A stretch of DNA of 64,000 nt from Chryseobacterium sp. CH25 (GTDB lineage: Bacteria > Bacteroidota > Bacteroidia > Flavobacteriales > Weeksellaceae): positions 1-64,000 of the forward strand of contig NZ_NRQT01000003.1 of assembly GCF_004119455.1 (NCBI RefSeq). The letters are read 5' to 3'. Of the stretch, positions 38,678 to 47,668 are shown piece by piece; position 1 is the stretch's first letter; every line of letters begins with the position of its first letter. The notes under the pieces were generated by a model that did not search any database, had not been told where the DNA came from, and saw only the letters and a list, made by a program, of their open reading frames with translations. Position numbers and translations under genes: made by a program.

Positions 38678-39016
38678 ATGGATTTCATCGAAAAATTTTT
38701 CTCAAAATATTCCCAGGAAAAGCTCATCAAATGGTTTAAACAGATTTGTCTTGCAGAGGCAATTTCATGTGTTTTATTGTATTGTGTGGCGATGATCTGG
38801 ATTCGATACGATGAAAACCTATATTCTATTATTTTCATTAGCGTAATTGGTAGCTTACATGGATTATTTTTCACCATTTATCTTTTACTCTGCATTCCCG
38901 CCAGAAAAATTTACAATTGGGATGATGAAGATTTTGTGTTCGCTTTATTAGCTGCGTTTTTCCCTTTTGCTACGGTATGGGTAGATAAAAAACTGGCTCA
39001 ATTCGATAGAGAATAA
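38678..39016 (+). CDS. DUF3817 family membrane protein
   Basis: A 112-residue protein with three hydrophobic helices (about 28-46, 52-75 and 90-104). FKQICLAEAISCVLLY followed by GSLHGLFFTIYLLL and AAFFPFATVWVDKKL matches DUF3817, an uncharacterised family often of one short membrane domain. It follows nadD by 81 bases on the same strand. Function unknown. Confidence 0.82.
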   Translation: MDFIEKFFSKYSQEKLIKWFKQICLAEAISCVLLYCVAMIWIRYDENLYSIIFISVIGSLHGLFFTIYLLLCIPARKIYNWDDEDFVFALLAAFFPFATVWVDKKLAQFDRE

Positions 39017-39176
39017 AATCATTTTTCATAAAATTTCACATTTTGCTGTAACAAAATTATTGTTACAGTTGTCTTATTATACAGAAAGGTCAAGCAATTC
39101 ATTTTTTAAACATAATTTTTATTAACTGAAAATCAATAAGTTAAAATTAATTACAAATATTTTTCAGTACTTTGTA

Positions 39177-39208
39177 TTGCATGATACTAAATTTATTATA
39201 TATCTTTG
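39177..39208 (+). promoter_or_regulatory. promoter of the tandem receptor genes
   Basis: TTG at 39177-39179, 21 bases, TATCTTTG at 39201-39208, an exact -7 box. It leaves a leader of about 45 bases before the first receptor gene. Confidence 0.6.
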
Positions 39209-39257
39209 TAATGTAAAATAACAAACCATACAAGCTATTAATTAAAAAATAATAATC

Positions 39258-41534
39258 ATGAAAACTCAAATTCTCATTGCAGCACTATTCTTCAGCGGAC
39301 TTATTACCGCTCAGCAGAAAAAAGATAGTTTGAAAGTAAATGCTATTGAGTCCGTCAATATCAAGAAACAGGTTTTCAAAAAACAGGGAGACCGTCTTGT
39401 TTACGATGTAGCAGCCTCTCCTATTGCAAAAGGTACCAATACTTTTAACCTTTTGAAACAAACTCCCATGATTTCAAGCATTGATGGTAAAACATTAAAG
39501 ATTCTTGGAAAATCGGATGCAATTATTTACATCAATAATAAAAAAAGCAATATGGATGCTGAGGCTTTAATTGAAATGCTGAAGTCTACTCCATCAGAAG
39601 ATATCCAGAAAATTGAAGTCATTACGGTTCCCGGAAGTGAGTTCCAGGTGGAATCTAAGGAAGGGGTTATCAATATTGTGATGAAGAAGAACAAAAATAA
39701 TGGCTACAATGGGACTTTGAAAATGCAGAATGAGCAGGCTTATTATAACAACCCTAATGCAGGGGGATCTTTTAACTTCAGACAGGGAAAATGGTCGGGA
39801 AATTCTAATTTCAGAATGGGCAGCTGGACAGAAAGACAAAGATATACGCTTTCTAACGGAGATCCAACCTTCAGAAATGAGTCTTATGGTTTCAATGATG
39901 ATCCAAATAAAAACTTCGGTGGTGGATTTAATATTGATTATGAAATCAGCAAGAAGCAAAGTTTGGGACTTTCTTATAATATGAGATACAATAAGAGTTT
40001 CAATTCTATTCTGGATATGACGAACTGGCAAAACGGAAAATTATCTGACAGAACAGTGAACCATGAAGATGCCCAGACCAGAAATCATTCTTTCAATTTA
40101 AATTATGAAATAAAGACAGATTCTATAGGCAGCAAACTTACTTCTAATGTTTCTTATTTATGGTTTAACAGGGATAAAGTAAGTTTTAATGAGAGTATCC
40201 CACTAGGTCTTGATCCTTCGAGTGAAGAGTATAAAAAGGGATATTCAGCTTTACAACAGTCTGTACCACAAATCATCAACAATTATGCTGCTAACATAGA
40301 CTTCCTGAAAAAAACAACCAAAGGAGCAACATGGTTAATGGGAGTAAGTTATAATTATACTAATACAGATAATGATACTCAACAGGATAAATTAATTGGT
40401 GGTGAATTTGTAATGGATCCAAAACAAACCAATCATTTTATATACAAAGAAAACATTTTAGGTATTTACCTGAACTATGAGAGAAAGCTGACTGAAAAGT
40501 TATCCGGAAAGATTGGAGCCCGATATGAAATGACAAGAAGTACCGGAGATATCCTTGGAAAAACAGGATTTGAAAGAAATTACAATAACCTGCTTCCTTA
40601 TCTGAACTTAAACTATGCAATCAACTCAGATCACAATTTAAGTTACACTTTCTCCAGCAGAATCAGAAGACCAAGATTCTGGGAACTGAATCCATCCAGA
40701 ACGTATTTTACTCCAACCAATTATACTCAGAATAATCCATTTGTGCTTGCTGCTAAGTTCTATAATCAGGAGTTGAACTATATGTTCAAAAATGCATTCT
40801 ATGCCAATTTGAGTTATACAATGGTAGATGATGCCGCAGCTTCTGACCTGCTTCCTTTACAGGGAATATTAACCACTCCACAAAAGGATGAAAATGGTAA
40901 TTACATATACGATGGAGCAGGTAATATGCTTATGGATAAAATAAGATTTCTGAGATACATCAGAACCAATTACGGTAAGAATAGAGAAATCGCTTTAACG
41001 CTTGGAATGAATAAATCCTGGTTTAAAGATATCTGGACCACTAACTATTCTGTAAACCTGGCTTACAATACTTACACCGGTGGAGTATGGCAAGACCCTA
41101 CTTCTCAGCTGGGACCATATGAAAGTGAAGAACTGGAACCTTATATCGTAGATGTTAAAAACTACAATATGTCTGCAACCCTTAATAATACTATCCGTCT
41201 TTCTTCTAAAAAGGACTGGTTTTTAGGAGTTAACTACTATTTCGGAAGCAAAGTAGCGATGGAAGGCGGAACAGTAGGAGTAAGACAAAGCTTTGATATC
41301 AGTGTGAAAAAAATTATTGGTGACTGGACCATCGTTGCAGAGGGTAATGATTTATTTAATCAGAGTTTCTACAGAGTTAACGGAATACAACCTAACGGGA
41401 AATACAATAATATCACCAACTTCAATTATCCACGATTAATAAGCATTGGAGTAACCTACAATTTCGGAAATCAGAAACTTAAAAAAGCAAGGGAAATGAA
41501 ATCAGCGAATGATGCTGTAAAATCAAGAACCTAA
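39258..41534 (+). CDS. TonB-dependent receptor-like outer-membrane beta-barrel protein, paralogue 1
   Basis: A 758-residue outer-membrane protein. Signal peptide 1-18 (ending GLITAQ), a plug-like domain (about 30-140) with KQVFKKQGDRLVYDVAAS, IKILGKSDAIIYINNKKS and IEVITVPGSEFQVESKEGVINIVMKK, then a large beta-barrel of the OMP_b-brl_3 type ending YNFGNQKLKKAREMKSANDAVKSRT. There is no carboxypeptidase-regulatory-like N-terminal domain and no C-terminal aromatic residue. Substrate unknown. The next gene is a close paralogue 42 bases away, so this looks like a tandem duplication transcribed together. Confidence 0.88.
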   Translation: MKTQILIAALFFSGLITAQQKKDSLKVNAIESVNIKKQVFKKQGDRLVYDVAASPIAKGTNTFNLLKQTPMISSIDGKTLKILGKSDAIIYINNKKSNMDAEALIEMLKSTPSEDIQKIEVITVPGSEFQVESKEGVINIVMKKNKNNGYNGTLKMQNEQAYYNNPNAGGSFNFRQGKWSGNSNFRMGSWTERQRYTLSNGDPTFRNESYGFNDDPNKNFGGGFNIDYEISKKQSLGLSYNMRYNKSFNSILDMTNWQNGKLSDRTVNHEDAQTRNHSFNLNYEIKTDSIGSKLTSNVSYLWFNRDKVSFNESIPLGLDPSSEEYKKGYSALQQSVPQIINNYAANIDFLKKTTKGATWLMGVSYNYTNTDNDTQQDKLIGGEFVMDPKQTNHFIYKENILGIYLNYERKLTEKLSGKIGARYEMTRSTGDILGKTGFERNYNNLLPYLNLNYAINSDHNLSYTFSSRIRRPRFWELNPSRTYFTPTNYTQNNPFVLAAKFYNQELNYMFKNAFYANLSYTMVDDAAASDLLPLQGILTTPQKDENGNYIYDGAGNMLMDKIRFLRYIRTNYGKNREIALTLGMNKSWFKDIWTTNYSVNLAYNTYTGGVWQDPTSQLGPYESEELEPYIVDVKNYNMSATLNNTIRLSSKKDWFLGVNYYFGSKVAMEGGTVGVRQSFDISVKKIIGDWTIVAEGNDLFNQSFYRVNGIQPNGKYNNITNFNYPRLISIGVTYNFGNQKLKKAREMKSANDAVKSRT

Positions 41535-41576
41535 TCTATAAAAACTTCACGCTCTAACCACTCTAAAAAAACAAAC

Positions 41577-43838
41577 ATGAAACGTATACTTTTGTCAATA
41601 GCTGTCATATTCGGGACTTGTGCTTTTGCTCAGGAAAAGAAATCTGACTCAACGAAGACTAAAAATATAGAAGGTGTTACCATTACAAAACAGGTTTTTA
41701 AAAAACAAAGTGACCGTCTGGTATATGATGTTGCTGCTTCTCCTATTGCGAAAGGAAATACTACTTTCGACATTCTGAAACAGACTCCATTATTGTCTTC
41801 AACAGATGATAAAACCTTAAAGATTGCAGGAAAGAATAATGTATTAATCTACATCAACGGAAGGAAATCCAATATGGATGCAGAATCTCTGGCTCAGTTC
41901 CTGAAAAATACACCGGCAGAAAACATTCAGAAAATTGAAGTGATTACGGTTCCCGGAAGTGAATACCAGGTGGAATCTTCGGATGGGATTATCAACATCG
42001 TTTTAAAGAAAAAAATGAGTGATGGTCTTAACGGAAACATGAGATTTTCTAATACCCAAGCTAAATACAACGGCAGCCAAGCTAGCTTCTCTGCCAACTA
42101 CAGAAAAGATAAACTGGGAATAAGTGCCAGCCTTAGTGGCGGAGAGAATATTGAAGCTCAGACTTACACTCTGAAAAATAGCAGTGACAATTCATCCAAT
42201 GAATCTACCGGTGATATTGATGATCCAAATAAGAATATTGGGGGCTATCTGAATATAGATTATCAATTAAATGATAAAAGTAACTTAGCATTATCCTGGA
42301 ATACATGGGCTAATAAGAGTTATAATTCTACAGTAAATCTTTTCAATACGATTATTACTCCAAAAAATGACACAAAATATACCTGGTCTAAAAACAAAGA
42401 GGATTCAAGAAGTTACAATAATTCACTGAACTTAAATTACGAATTAAAAACTGATTCTTTAGGGAGTAAATTGAATGTAAATGCATCTTATCTGAACTAT
42501 AAAAAATTCCAGTATATCAATAATATGACATACAACTCTAATATCAATAGAGAGGTATTAGGATGGAGTACACAATTGATACAGGATCTTCCACAAGTCA
42601 TCAATAATTTCTCAGGAATGGTAGATTACATTCAGAAATTCAAGAATGATCTGACCATTTCTGTGGGTGGGAATTATAATAAAACTAAAACAGACAACGA
42701 TACGAAAAATGATTCGTATATTTTTGATACACCACCCATATTTGATCCTAGGCCTAATCATTTTGTCTATAATGAAAACATTTACGGATTTTATATTACT
42801 GCTGAGAAGAAGTTCTCGGATAAATTCTCAGGAAAACTGGGAACAAGGTATGAAATTACCAACAGTTTAGGAACATCAGATAATCCCCCTTCAGATGCAG
42901 AAGCTCTTAAAAGAATTGAAAGAAATTACAATAATTTACTTCCTTACCTAAGTCTTAATTATTCGATCAATGATAAAAATAATATCTCTTATTCATTTTC
43001 AAGCAGAATGAGAAGACCCAGCTTTTGGGAATTAAATCCAGTAAAAAATAAACTGACAGATAATAATTATACTCAAAACAACCCTTTCGTAAAAGCTTCC
43101 TCCACTTATAATCAGGAACTGATGTATATGTATAAGAATTCTTATTTTGTTGTTTTAAACCATTCTTATATTAAAGATGCTATTACTCAGGTTCCTTTAC
43201 AGGGATATCCTGTGAAACCAAATGGAGATGTGGGCCAAGATCTTGCCTTAAGATATATCAGAACGAATTTTGGAGACCGTCAGGAAATGTCTGCAATGGT
43301 GGGAATCCAAAAATCATTCTTTAAACAGTACTGGACTACTAATTTTAGCATTGGTGTTCAACATAACAGAAATAACGGAAGTCTAGATATGGATCCTACT
43401 ACTGGAGATCGTTTCAAAAATGAGCTTGGAGAATTTGTAACTTATGTAAATGATATAAAATCTACCAGTCTTTTGATTCAAACTAATAATACCATCCGTC
43501 TTGATAAGGCTAAAACATGGTTCCTTGGGGTAAACTTCTTCTACATAGACAAACAACAGATAGAACTGGGTATGCTACGAAGTTTATCAAGTTTAGATCT
43601 TAGTATCAAGAAAAACTGGAACGACTGGACGTTTGCCCTGAATGTAAATGATGTTTTAAGAACCAATATTGTAGTAATTGATGATTATCAAAGCAATGGA
43701 AACTACAATTATGTTCATCAGAACAGATATCAGAGAAATATTACATTAAGTCTTACTTACAACTTCGGAAATAAAAAACTGAAAAAAGTAAGAGATATTG
43801 AAGGGGCTTCCGATTCTATCAAGAGCAGAACAAGATAA
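41577..43838 (+). CDS. TonB-dependent receptor-like outer-membrane beta-barrel protein, paralogue 2
   Basis: A 753-residue protein with a signal peptide (1-18, ending CAFAQ) and the same plug and barrel order as its neighbour. Plug similarity is strong: KQVFKKQSDRLVYDVAASPIAKG and IEVITVPGSEYQVESSDGIINIVLKK; the barrel strands diverge more, as expected for surface-exposed loops. Both proteins end in a polar KKVR..SIKSRTR-type extension, longer than a usual barrel end. A strong terminator follows 42 bases after the stop. It is presumably a receptor or importer with a substrate different from that of paralogue 1. Confidence 0.88.
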   Translation: MKRILLSIAVIFGTCAFAQEKKSDSTKTKNIEGVTITKQVFKKQSDRLVYDVAASPIAKGNTTFDILKQTPLLSSTDDKTLKIAGKNNVLIYINGRKSNMDAESLAQFLKNTPAENIQKIEVITVPGSEYQVESSDGIINIVLKKKMSDGLNGNMRFSNTQAKYNGSQASFSANYRKDKLGISASLSGGENIEAQTYTLKNSSDNSSNESTGDIDDPNKNIGGYLNIDYQLNDKSNLALSWNTWANKSYNSTVNLFNTIITPKNDTKYTWSKNKEDSRSYNNSLNLNYELKTDSLGSKLNVNASYLNYKKFQYINNMTYNSNINREVLGWSTQLIQDLPQVINNFSGMVDYIQKFKNDLTISVGGNYNKTKTDNDTKNDSYIFDTPPIFDPRPNHFVYNENIYGFYITAEKKFSDKFSGKLGTRYEITNSLGTSDNPPSDAEALKRIERNYNNLLPYLSLNYSINDKNNISYSFSSRMRRPSFWELNPVKNKLTDNNYTQNNPFVKASSTYNQELMYMYKNSYFVVLNHSYIKDAITQVPLQGYPVKPNGDVGQDLALRYIRTNFGDRQEMSAMVGIQKSFFKQYWTTNFSIGVQHNRNNGSLDMDPTTGDRFKNELGEFVTYVNDIKSTSLLIQTNNTIRLDKAKTWFLGVNFFYIDKQQIELGMLRSLSSLDLSIKKNWNDWTFALNVNDVLRTNIVVIDDYQSNGNYNYVHQNRYQRNITLSLTYNFGNKKLKKVRDIEGASDSIKSRTR

Positions 43839-43880
43839 AAACTATCTTTCTTCATATTCAATCAAATTATTTTGTACACA

Positions 43881-43909
43881 AACCTGTTGAAAAGTCAACA
43901 GGTTTTTTA
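43881..43909 (+). terminator. intrinsic terminator of the tandem receptor genes
   Basis: AACCTGTTGA (43881-43890) and TCAACAGGTT (43895-43904) form a perfect 10-bp stem with a four-base loop, followed by TTTTA. Confidence 0.92.
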
Positions 43910-43920
43910 TCTTTAATTGT

Positions 43921-44775
43921 ATGAAAAAGAGTTTAGTATTTGTCATCTGCTTTATTTCCTTTTTGTTGATCGGATGTAAAGAGAGTAAATTCAATCTTGG
44001 AAATAATATCCGCTTTAATAAAGAGGAAAATATTCATTATGGAGATAATCCGGAACAGGTTATGGATCTTTACATACCCGACAAAAAAGCATCTGAAGAA
44101 AAAGAAGTTTTCATCATTATTCATGGAGGTGGCTGGCGCAGCGGAAATAAGTCTCAGCTTACCTTCTTTACGCTTTCTATGATGCAAAAGTTTCCGGATC
44201 ATGTTTTTGTCAACATGAATTACAGACTGGCTTCTGCTACCCAGTATGCTCTACCCAATCAGACGGATGATATTAAAAAGGTTATTACTTTTCTGAAAAA
44301 GAAACTCAACTATAAGCCTAGGTTTATTCTTATGGGAAATAGTGCCGGTGGGCATTTATCAATGCTTTATGCTTATCATTTTGATGCTGATAAAGATGTG
44401 AAGGCAGTGATCAATATCGTAGGCCCTGCTGACCTTTCGGATGAAGGTTTCAAGAACTATGAAGAATATTCTTTTGTAGAAAAGCATCTGATTGATGCTA
44501 AAACTCTGCCTGTAAAAACCTCAGCAATCAGTTTCGTAAGTCCGGTACATTGGATTAATATCACTTCTTCCCCTACTCTTTCCTACTACGGGAATACCGA
44601 CCGTGTGGTTCCTTTAAGTCAAAATAAAATCCTGGATTCTATACTGAGCAAAAACAATGTCATTCATGAATCTTATGAGTTTAACGGCGGTCATTTGGAT
44701 TGGGATAAGCAACCCAATAATACTTTTCTTATTGATAAAATTGAAACTTTTCTTAAAAAGACAGACAAAAAATAA
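43921..44775 (+). CDS. alpha/beta hydrolase lipoprotein (carboxylesterase-like)
   Basis: A 284-residue lipoprotein: the signal ends in a lipobox with C19 in LLIGCKES. The esterase fold shows the oxyanion motif HGGGWRSGNKSQ (about 75-86), nucleophile serine in MGNSAGGHLSM, the acid in YYGNTDRVVPL and the histidine in NGGHLDWDKQ. It resembles BD-FAE/acetyl esterases that deacetylate polysaccharides. This fits the adjacent convergent GH43 enzyme, so the two may act on a substituted hemicellulose, though substrate is inferred. A TATCTTTA motif just before the start may be its promoter; the gene starts only 17 bases beyond the upstream stem-loop. Confidence 0.85.
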   Translation: MKKSLVFVICFISFLLIGCKESKFNLGNNIRFNKEENIHYGDNPEQVMDLYIPDKKASEEKEVFIIIHGGGWRSGNKSQLTFFTLSMMQKFPDHVFVNMNYRLASATQYALPNQTDDIKKVITFLKKKLNYKPRFILMGNSAGGHLSMLYAYHFDADKDVKAVINIVGPADLSDEGFKNYEEYSFVEKHLIDAKTLPVKTSAISFVSPVHWINITSSPTLSYYGNTDRVVPLSQNKILDSILSKNNVIHESYEFNGGHLDWDKQPNNTFLIDKIETFLKKTDKK

Positions 44776-44814
44776 CACGTTCTGATGGTTCAAAACGTGC
44801 TATACTTTTATTTT
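44774..44814. terminator. stem-loop between the convergent esterase and GH43 genes
   Basis: CACGTT (44774-44779) and AACGTG (44792-44797) pair around a 12-base loop, followed on the plus strand by a T-rich tract. It may terminate both convergent genes. Confidence 0.55.
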
Positions 44815-44819
44815 TTGAT

Positions 44820-46574
44820 TTACTCAGATTTTGCAACAGTTGTTCTTTCTGAAACCCCATTGGAATTGAATGCTTCAATCTGAAAATAGTAAGCATCTGT
44901 TCTGTCTGCACCGGTAAAGAAATATTCATTCTTTCCATATACCATAATGCTTCCGTACATTTTATCAGGAGATTTCCCCCAGTAAATTACATAACCGTCA
45001 GCTTCAGGATTCTGCTGCCATTTCATCCAGATACTTCTTCTTTCACCATATTTTTTAGGATCCGCTCTTAAAGGTACAAACCCTTCTACTTTGGCAGGCT
45101 GTTTTCCAGCTCCTTTTCCAAATACTCTGAAACCGCTTAATGCAAATTTTCCGGTAGGCATTTTAAGGTTTTCCATTTTAAGGAAACGGGCTTTTGCAGG
45201 CTGTTCAAGTTCAATATAATCGTGAGGAACATCTTTTGTATTCTTGCTTTTGTCCACAATTACACTCCATTTTTTCCCGTCATTGGAACCATAGATTTTA
45301 TATTGATGCATTTTTCCTAAGGTTTTCCCCATGAACTCAGCATCCTGATCGGCATAATTAATCTGAATGGCATTGATGGTAGAAACTTCCCCCAGATCAG
45401 TCTGAAACCATTCTCCTGAATTTCCTGTTTTAGCACTCCAATAAGTCTTGATGTCTTCGTCTACAGCATAATTAGGCTGGTAGCTTCCTAAAGTAGAGGA
45501 AACCTGCACCGGTTTATTATAATTCAGTAACATCCATCCGGCAAAAAGACCTTTTGTAAAATCTTTACCCTGTGCATATTGTGGAAGGTAAGTTGGATAA
45601 TCTCCGTAAGCCGTATTGCAGTACATCACATCATCTTTATCAAAACCTGCCGGCCAGATTCCCAGTCTTCTTTCAAAGTTATTTTTGGTAGAAATAAAAA
45701 TTGTGGATACATGCCACCAGTTTTTATAATTGTCTTCAAAAGTTGCCCCATGCCCCGCTCCTCTCGCAAAACCGCCCGGTTTGTAAGAGAATGGATTATG
45801 CTGCTGGTACTCGAAACCTTCCAAAGGACTTTTGCTTACATATACTCCGTCGGAATATCCACTGAATTCTGTTGCCGGAGCCCCATACTGCATATAATAC
45901 TTCCCGTTATGTTTCGTCATCCAGGCTCCTTCTACAAAAGGCTGAAGAAAAACATTATCATTGTATTCCCCGAAACGTTCCCAACCATGATCTTCAGGCT
46001 TCAGTTTAATAATGGGTTTTACAAAACCTTCGGACTGAAGGTTTTTCACTTTCACTTCTGTTCCCAACAAAGGCCATTCATTACTTGAACCCCAATACAG
46101 GTATAATTTGTTCTTATCTTCATCATAATGGAATGCAGGATCCCATGCACCTACTTTTAAAGTATCTACCGCAATCTTCCAGTCATCTTTAGTTGGGTTT
46201 GTGCTTTTCCAGATCGGAAAATCCTGCTCCCAGGTAGAACCATAGACATACAGTGTATCTTTCATCGCCCAGACAGCCGGAGCATTAAGATCATGAATGT
46301 ATTTATTGTCTCTGAGGAATTTTCTCTTTACAAACTTCCAGTCCAGCATATCATCACTGTACCAGTATCCTTCCTGATTGGTAGAGAAAAGAAACAGCTT
46401 ATTCTTGAAATTAACAATTACAGGATCTGCTGTAGCACGATGTTTTCCCTGTTTTGAAAAAACTTCAAAAGGAGTATAACCATAATCAATATTAATAGGG
46501 TTGCAAAAAGTTTTCTGCTGAGCCCCTACCATTATTCCAAGAAAAATGGCTAGTGACAGAATATATTGTCTCAT
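44820..46574 (-). CDS. family 43 glycoside hydrolase with discoidin and fibronectin III domains
   Basis: A 584-residue exported enzyme. Signal peptide 1-18 (ending VGAQQ). The five-bladed GH43 domain covers about residues 30-345, with the likely catalytic aspartate in ATADPVIVN, the pKa-tuning aspartate in GAWDPAFHY and the general-acid glutamate in FVEGAWMTKHNGKYY. It is followed by an F5/8-type carbohydrate-binding domain (about 355-480: QPNYAVDEDIKTYWSA, EWFQTDLGEVSTI) and a fibronectin III-like C-terminus. No T9SS sorting domain is present, so it is probably periplasmic. GH43 includes xylosidases and arabinofuranosidases; which one applies is not readable. It follows the polyamine cluster on the same strand with 27 bases between. 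Confidence 0.92.
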   Translation of the reverse strand: MRQYILSLAIFLGIMVGAQQKTFCNPINIDYGYTPFEVFSKQGKHRATADPVIVNFKNKLFLFSTNQEGYWYSDDMLDWKFVKRKFLRDNKYIHDLNAPAVWAMKDTLYVYGSTWEQDFPIWKSTNPTKDDWKIAVDTLKVGAWDPAFHYDEDKNKLYLYWGSSNEWPLLGTEVKVKNLQSEGFVKPIIKLKPEDHGWERFGEYNDNVFLQPFVEGAWMTKHNGKYYMQYGAPATEFSGYSDGVYVSKSPLEGFEYQQHNPFSYKPGGFARGAGHGATFEDNYKNWWHVSTIFISTKNNFERRLGIWPAGFDKDDVMYCNTAYGDYPTYLPQYAQGKDFTKGLFAGWMLLNYNKPVQVSSTLGSYQPNYAVDEDIKTYWSAKTGNSGEWFQTDLGEVSTINAIQINYADQDAEFMGKTLGKMHQYKIYGSNDGKKWSVIVDKSKNTKDVPHDYIELEQPAKARFLKMENLKMPTGKFALSGFRVFGKGAGKQPAKVEGFVPLRADPKKYGERRSIWMKWQQNPEADGYVIYWGKSPDKMYGSIMVYGKNEYFFTGADRTDAYYFQIEAFNSNGVSERTTVAKSE

Positions 46575-46601
46575 TTTTAGATTTTAAAGATTGAGACAAA
46601 G

Positions 46602-47627
46602 TTAGCTAACTTTTTTTGGTTTTCTCCAAATAAAACCGTCCAGAAGATAATGGGTAAGCTGCGGAACAACTAATAGCGGAACCAGAAATTGAAGCAGATT
46701 TTCGGAAACCGCCAGGTCCAGGGAAAAGTGTTCATTCCACACCAATGTTTCCCACAGAAATTCTTCCAATAAAGCTAAACCTAAAATGATTCCAACAAAT
46801 AAAAAGATTCCTGAAAATGGTTTAAATACCTGCATCCAATTAAGCTGTTGTTGATCTTTCTGTTTGATCTCACGGATATAGATTAAAGCTATATAGGGAA
46901 TGCCATGAGAGACAACATTCAGGAAAGTAAAAAGAAGATCATTATTAAAATATACAATCCCAAAATACCAGGACAGATAAGTTCCTGTGATGAGTGCTGT
47001 TTTAGGTATATTAACAGTCTTAGCTTTTATAACTTGAATGATCGTTTTTACAATCCAAATGATCAGAATTGCAAAATATGTTACACTAATGAAAGGAAGA
47101 TAATTGGGAAGATTCTTAAACAAGTCGAATTCATGATCCACAAACCATGTAAAGGCACGTGGAGTCTGAAACCAGTACAGCATTGGAAAAATAGTGGCTG
47201 CATACACCGCAACCTCATCTATTTTCTTGCTCCAGTTATTCGGTTCAAAACGGGCATAAATTCTCATAAAACCGTACTGCTGACGGATAAAGTGAAAAAC
47301 AGCAATGAGTGCCAGCACAGACCAGAATGCTAAACTACCTAACTGAAATAAGGCTATTCCTAAACACCAGCTCAGAACAGGTACTCCAAAATACAGCAAT
47401 TTTCTACTCTGCACTTCAGATTTTACAAAATAGGTTTTAAACAAAGTGGAATACACATGGGCAACATCTACAAAAACAATCAGGAGAAGCCATGTATAAA
47501 AGGAATAATGATTTTCCAGCCCCTGAATCTGTTTCTGAAAAAGAAAAATAACCAGCAATACCAGAAAAGGTGGTGATAAAATAAACCACCAGTCTGTTTT
47601 CGCATTATGTATCCAGGGTTGCTTCAT
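46602..47627 (-). CDS. multi-pass membrane protein of unknown function in the polyamine cluster
   Basis: A 341-residue protein with eight or nine hydrophobic helices and no signal peptide. The N-terminal HNAKTDWWFILSPPFLVLL and internal FVDVAHVYSTLFKTY, AVFHFIRQQYGFMRIYARF and VVSHGIPYIALIYIREIK contain several conserved histidines within or near helices, which could bind a metal or quinone; this is inference. I do not recognise the family. It lies 41 bases downstream of the FAD oxidoreductase gene, and its constant strand suggests it is the last gene of that operon before the GH43 gene. Confidence 0.75.
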   Translation of the reverse strand: MKQPWIHNAKTDWWFILSPPFLVLLVIFLFQKQIQGLENHYSFYTWLLLIVFVDVAHVYSTLFKTYFVKSEVQSRKLLYFGVPVLSWCLGIALFQLGSLAFWSVLALIAVFHFIRQQYGFMRIYARFEPNNWSKKIDEVAVYAATIFPMLYWFQTPRAFTWFVDHEFDLFKNLPNYLPFISVTYFAILIIWIVKTIIQVIKAKTVNIPKTALITGTYLSWYFGIVYFNNDLLFTFLNVVSHGIPYIALIYIREIKQKDQQQLNWMQVFKPFSGIFLFVGIILGLALLEEFLWETLVWNEHFSLDLAVSENLLQFLVPLLVVPQLTHYLLDGFIWRKPKKVS

Positions 47628-47668
47628 AAATTGATACTTATTATAACATCTTATCAGTTAAAATAAAT

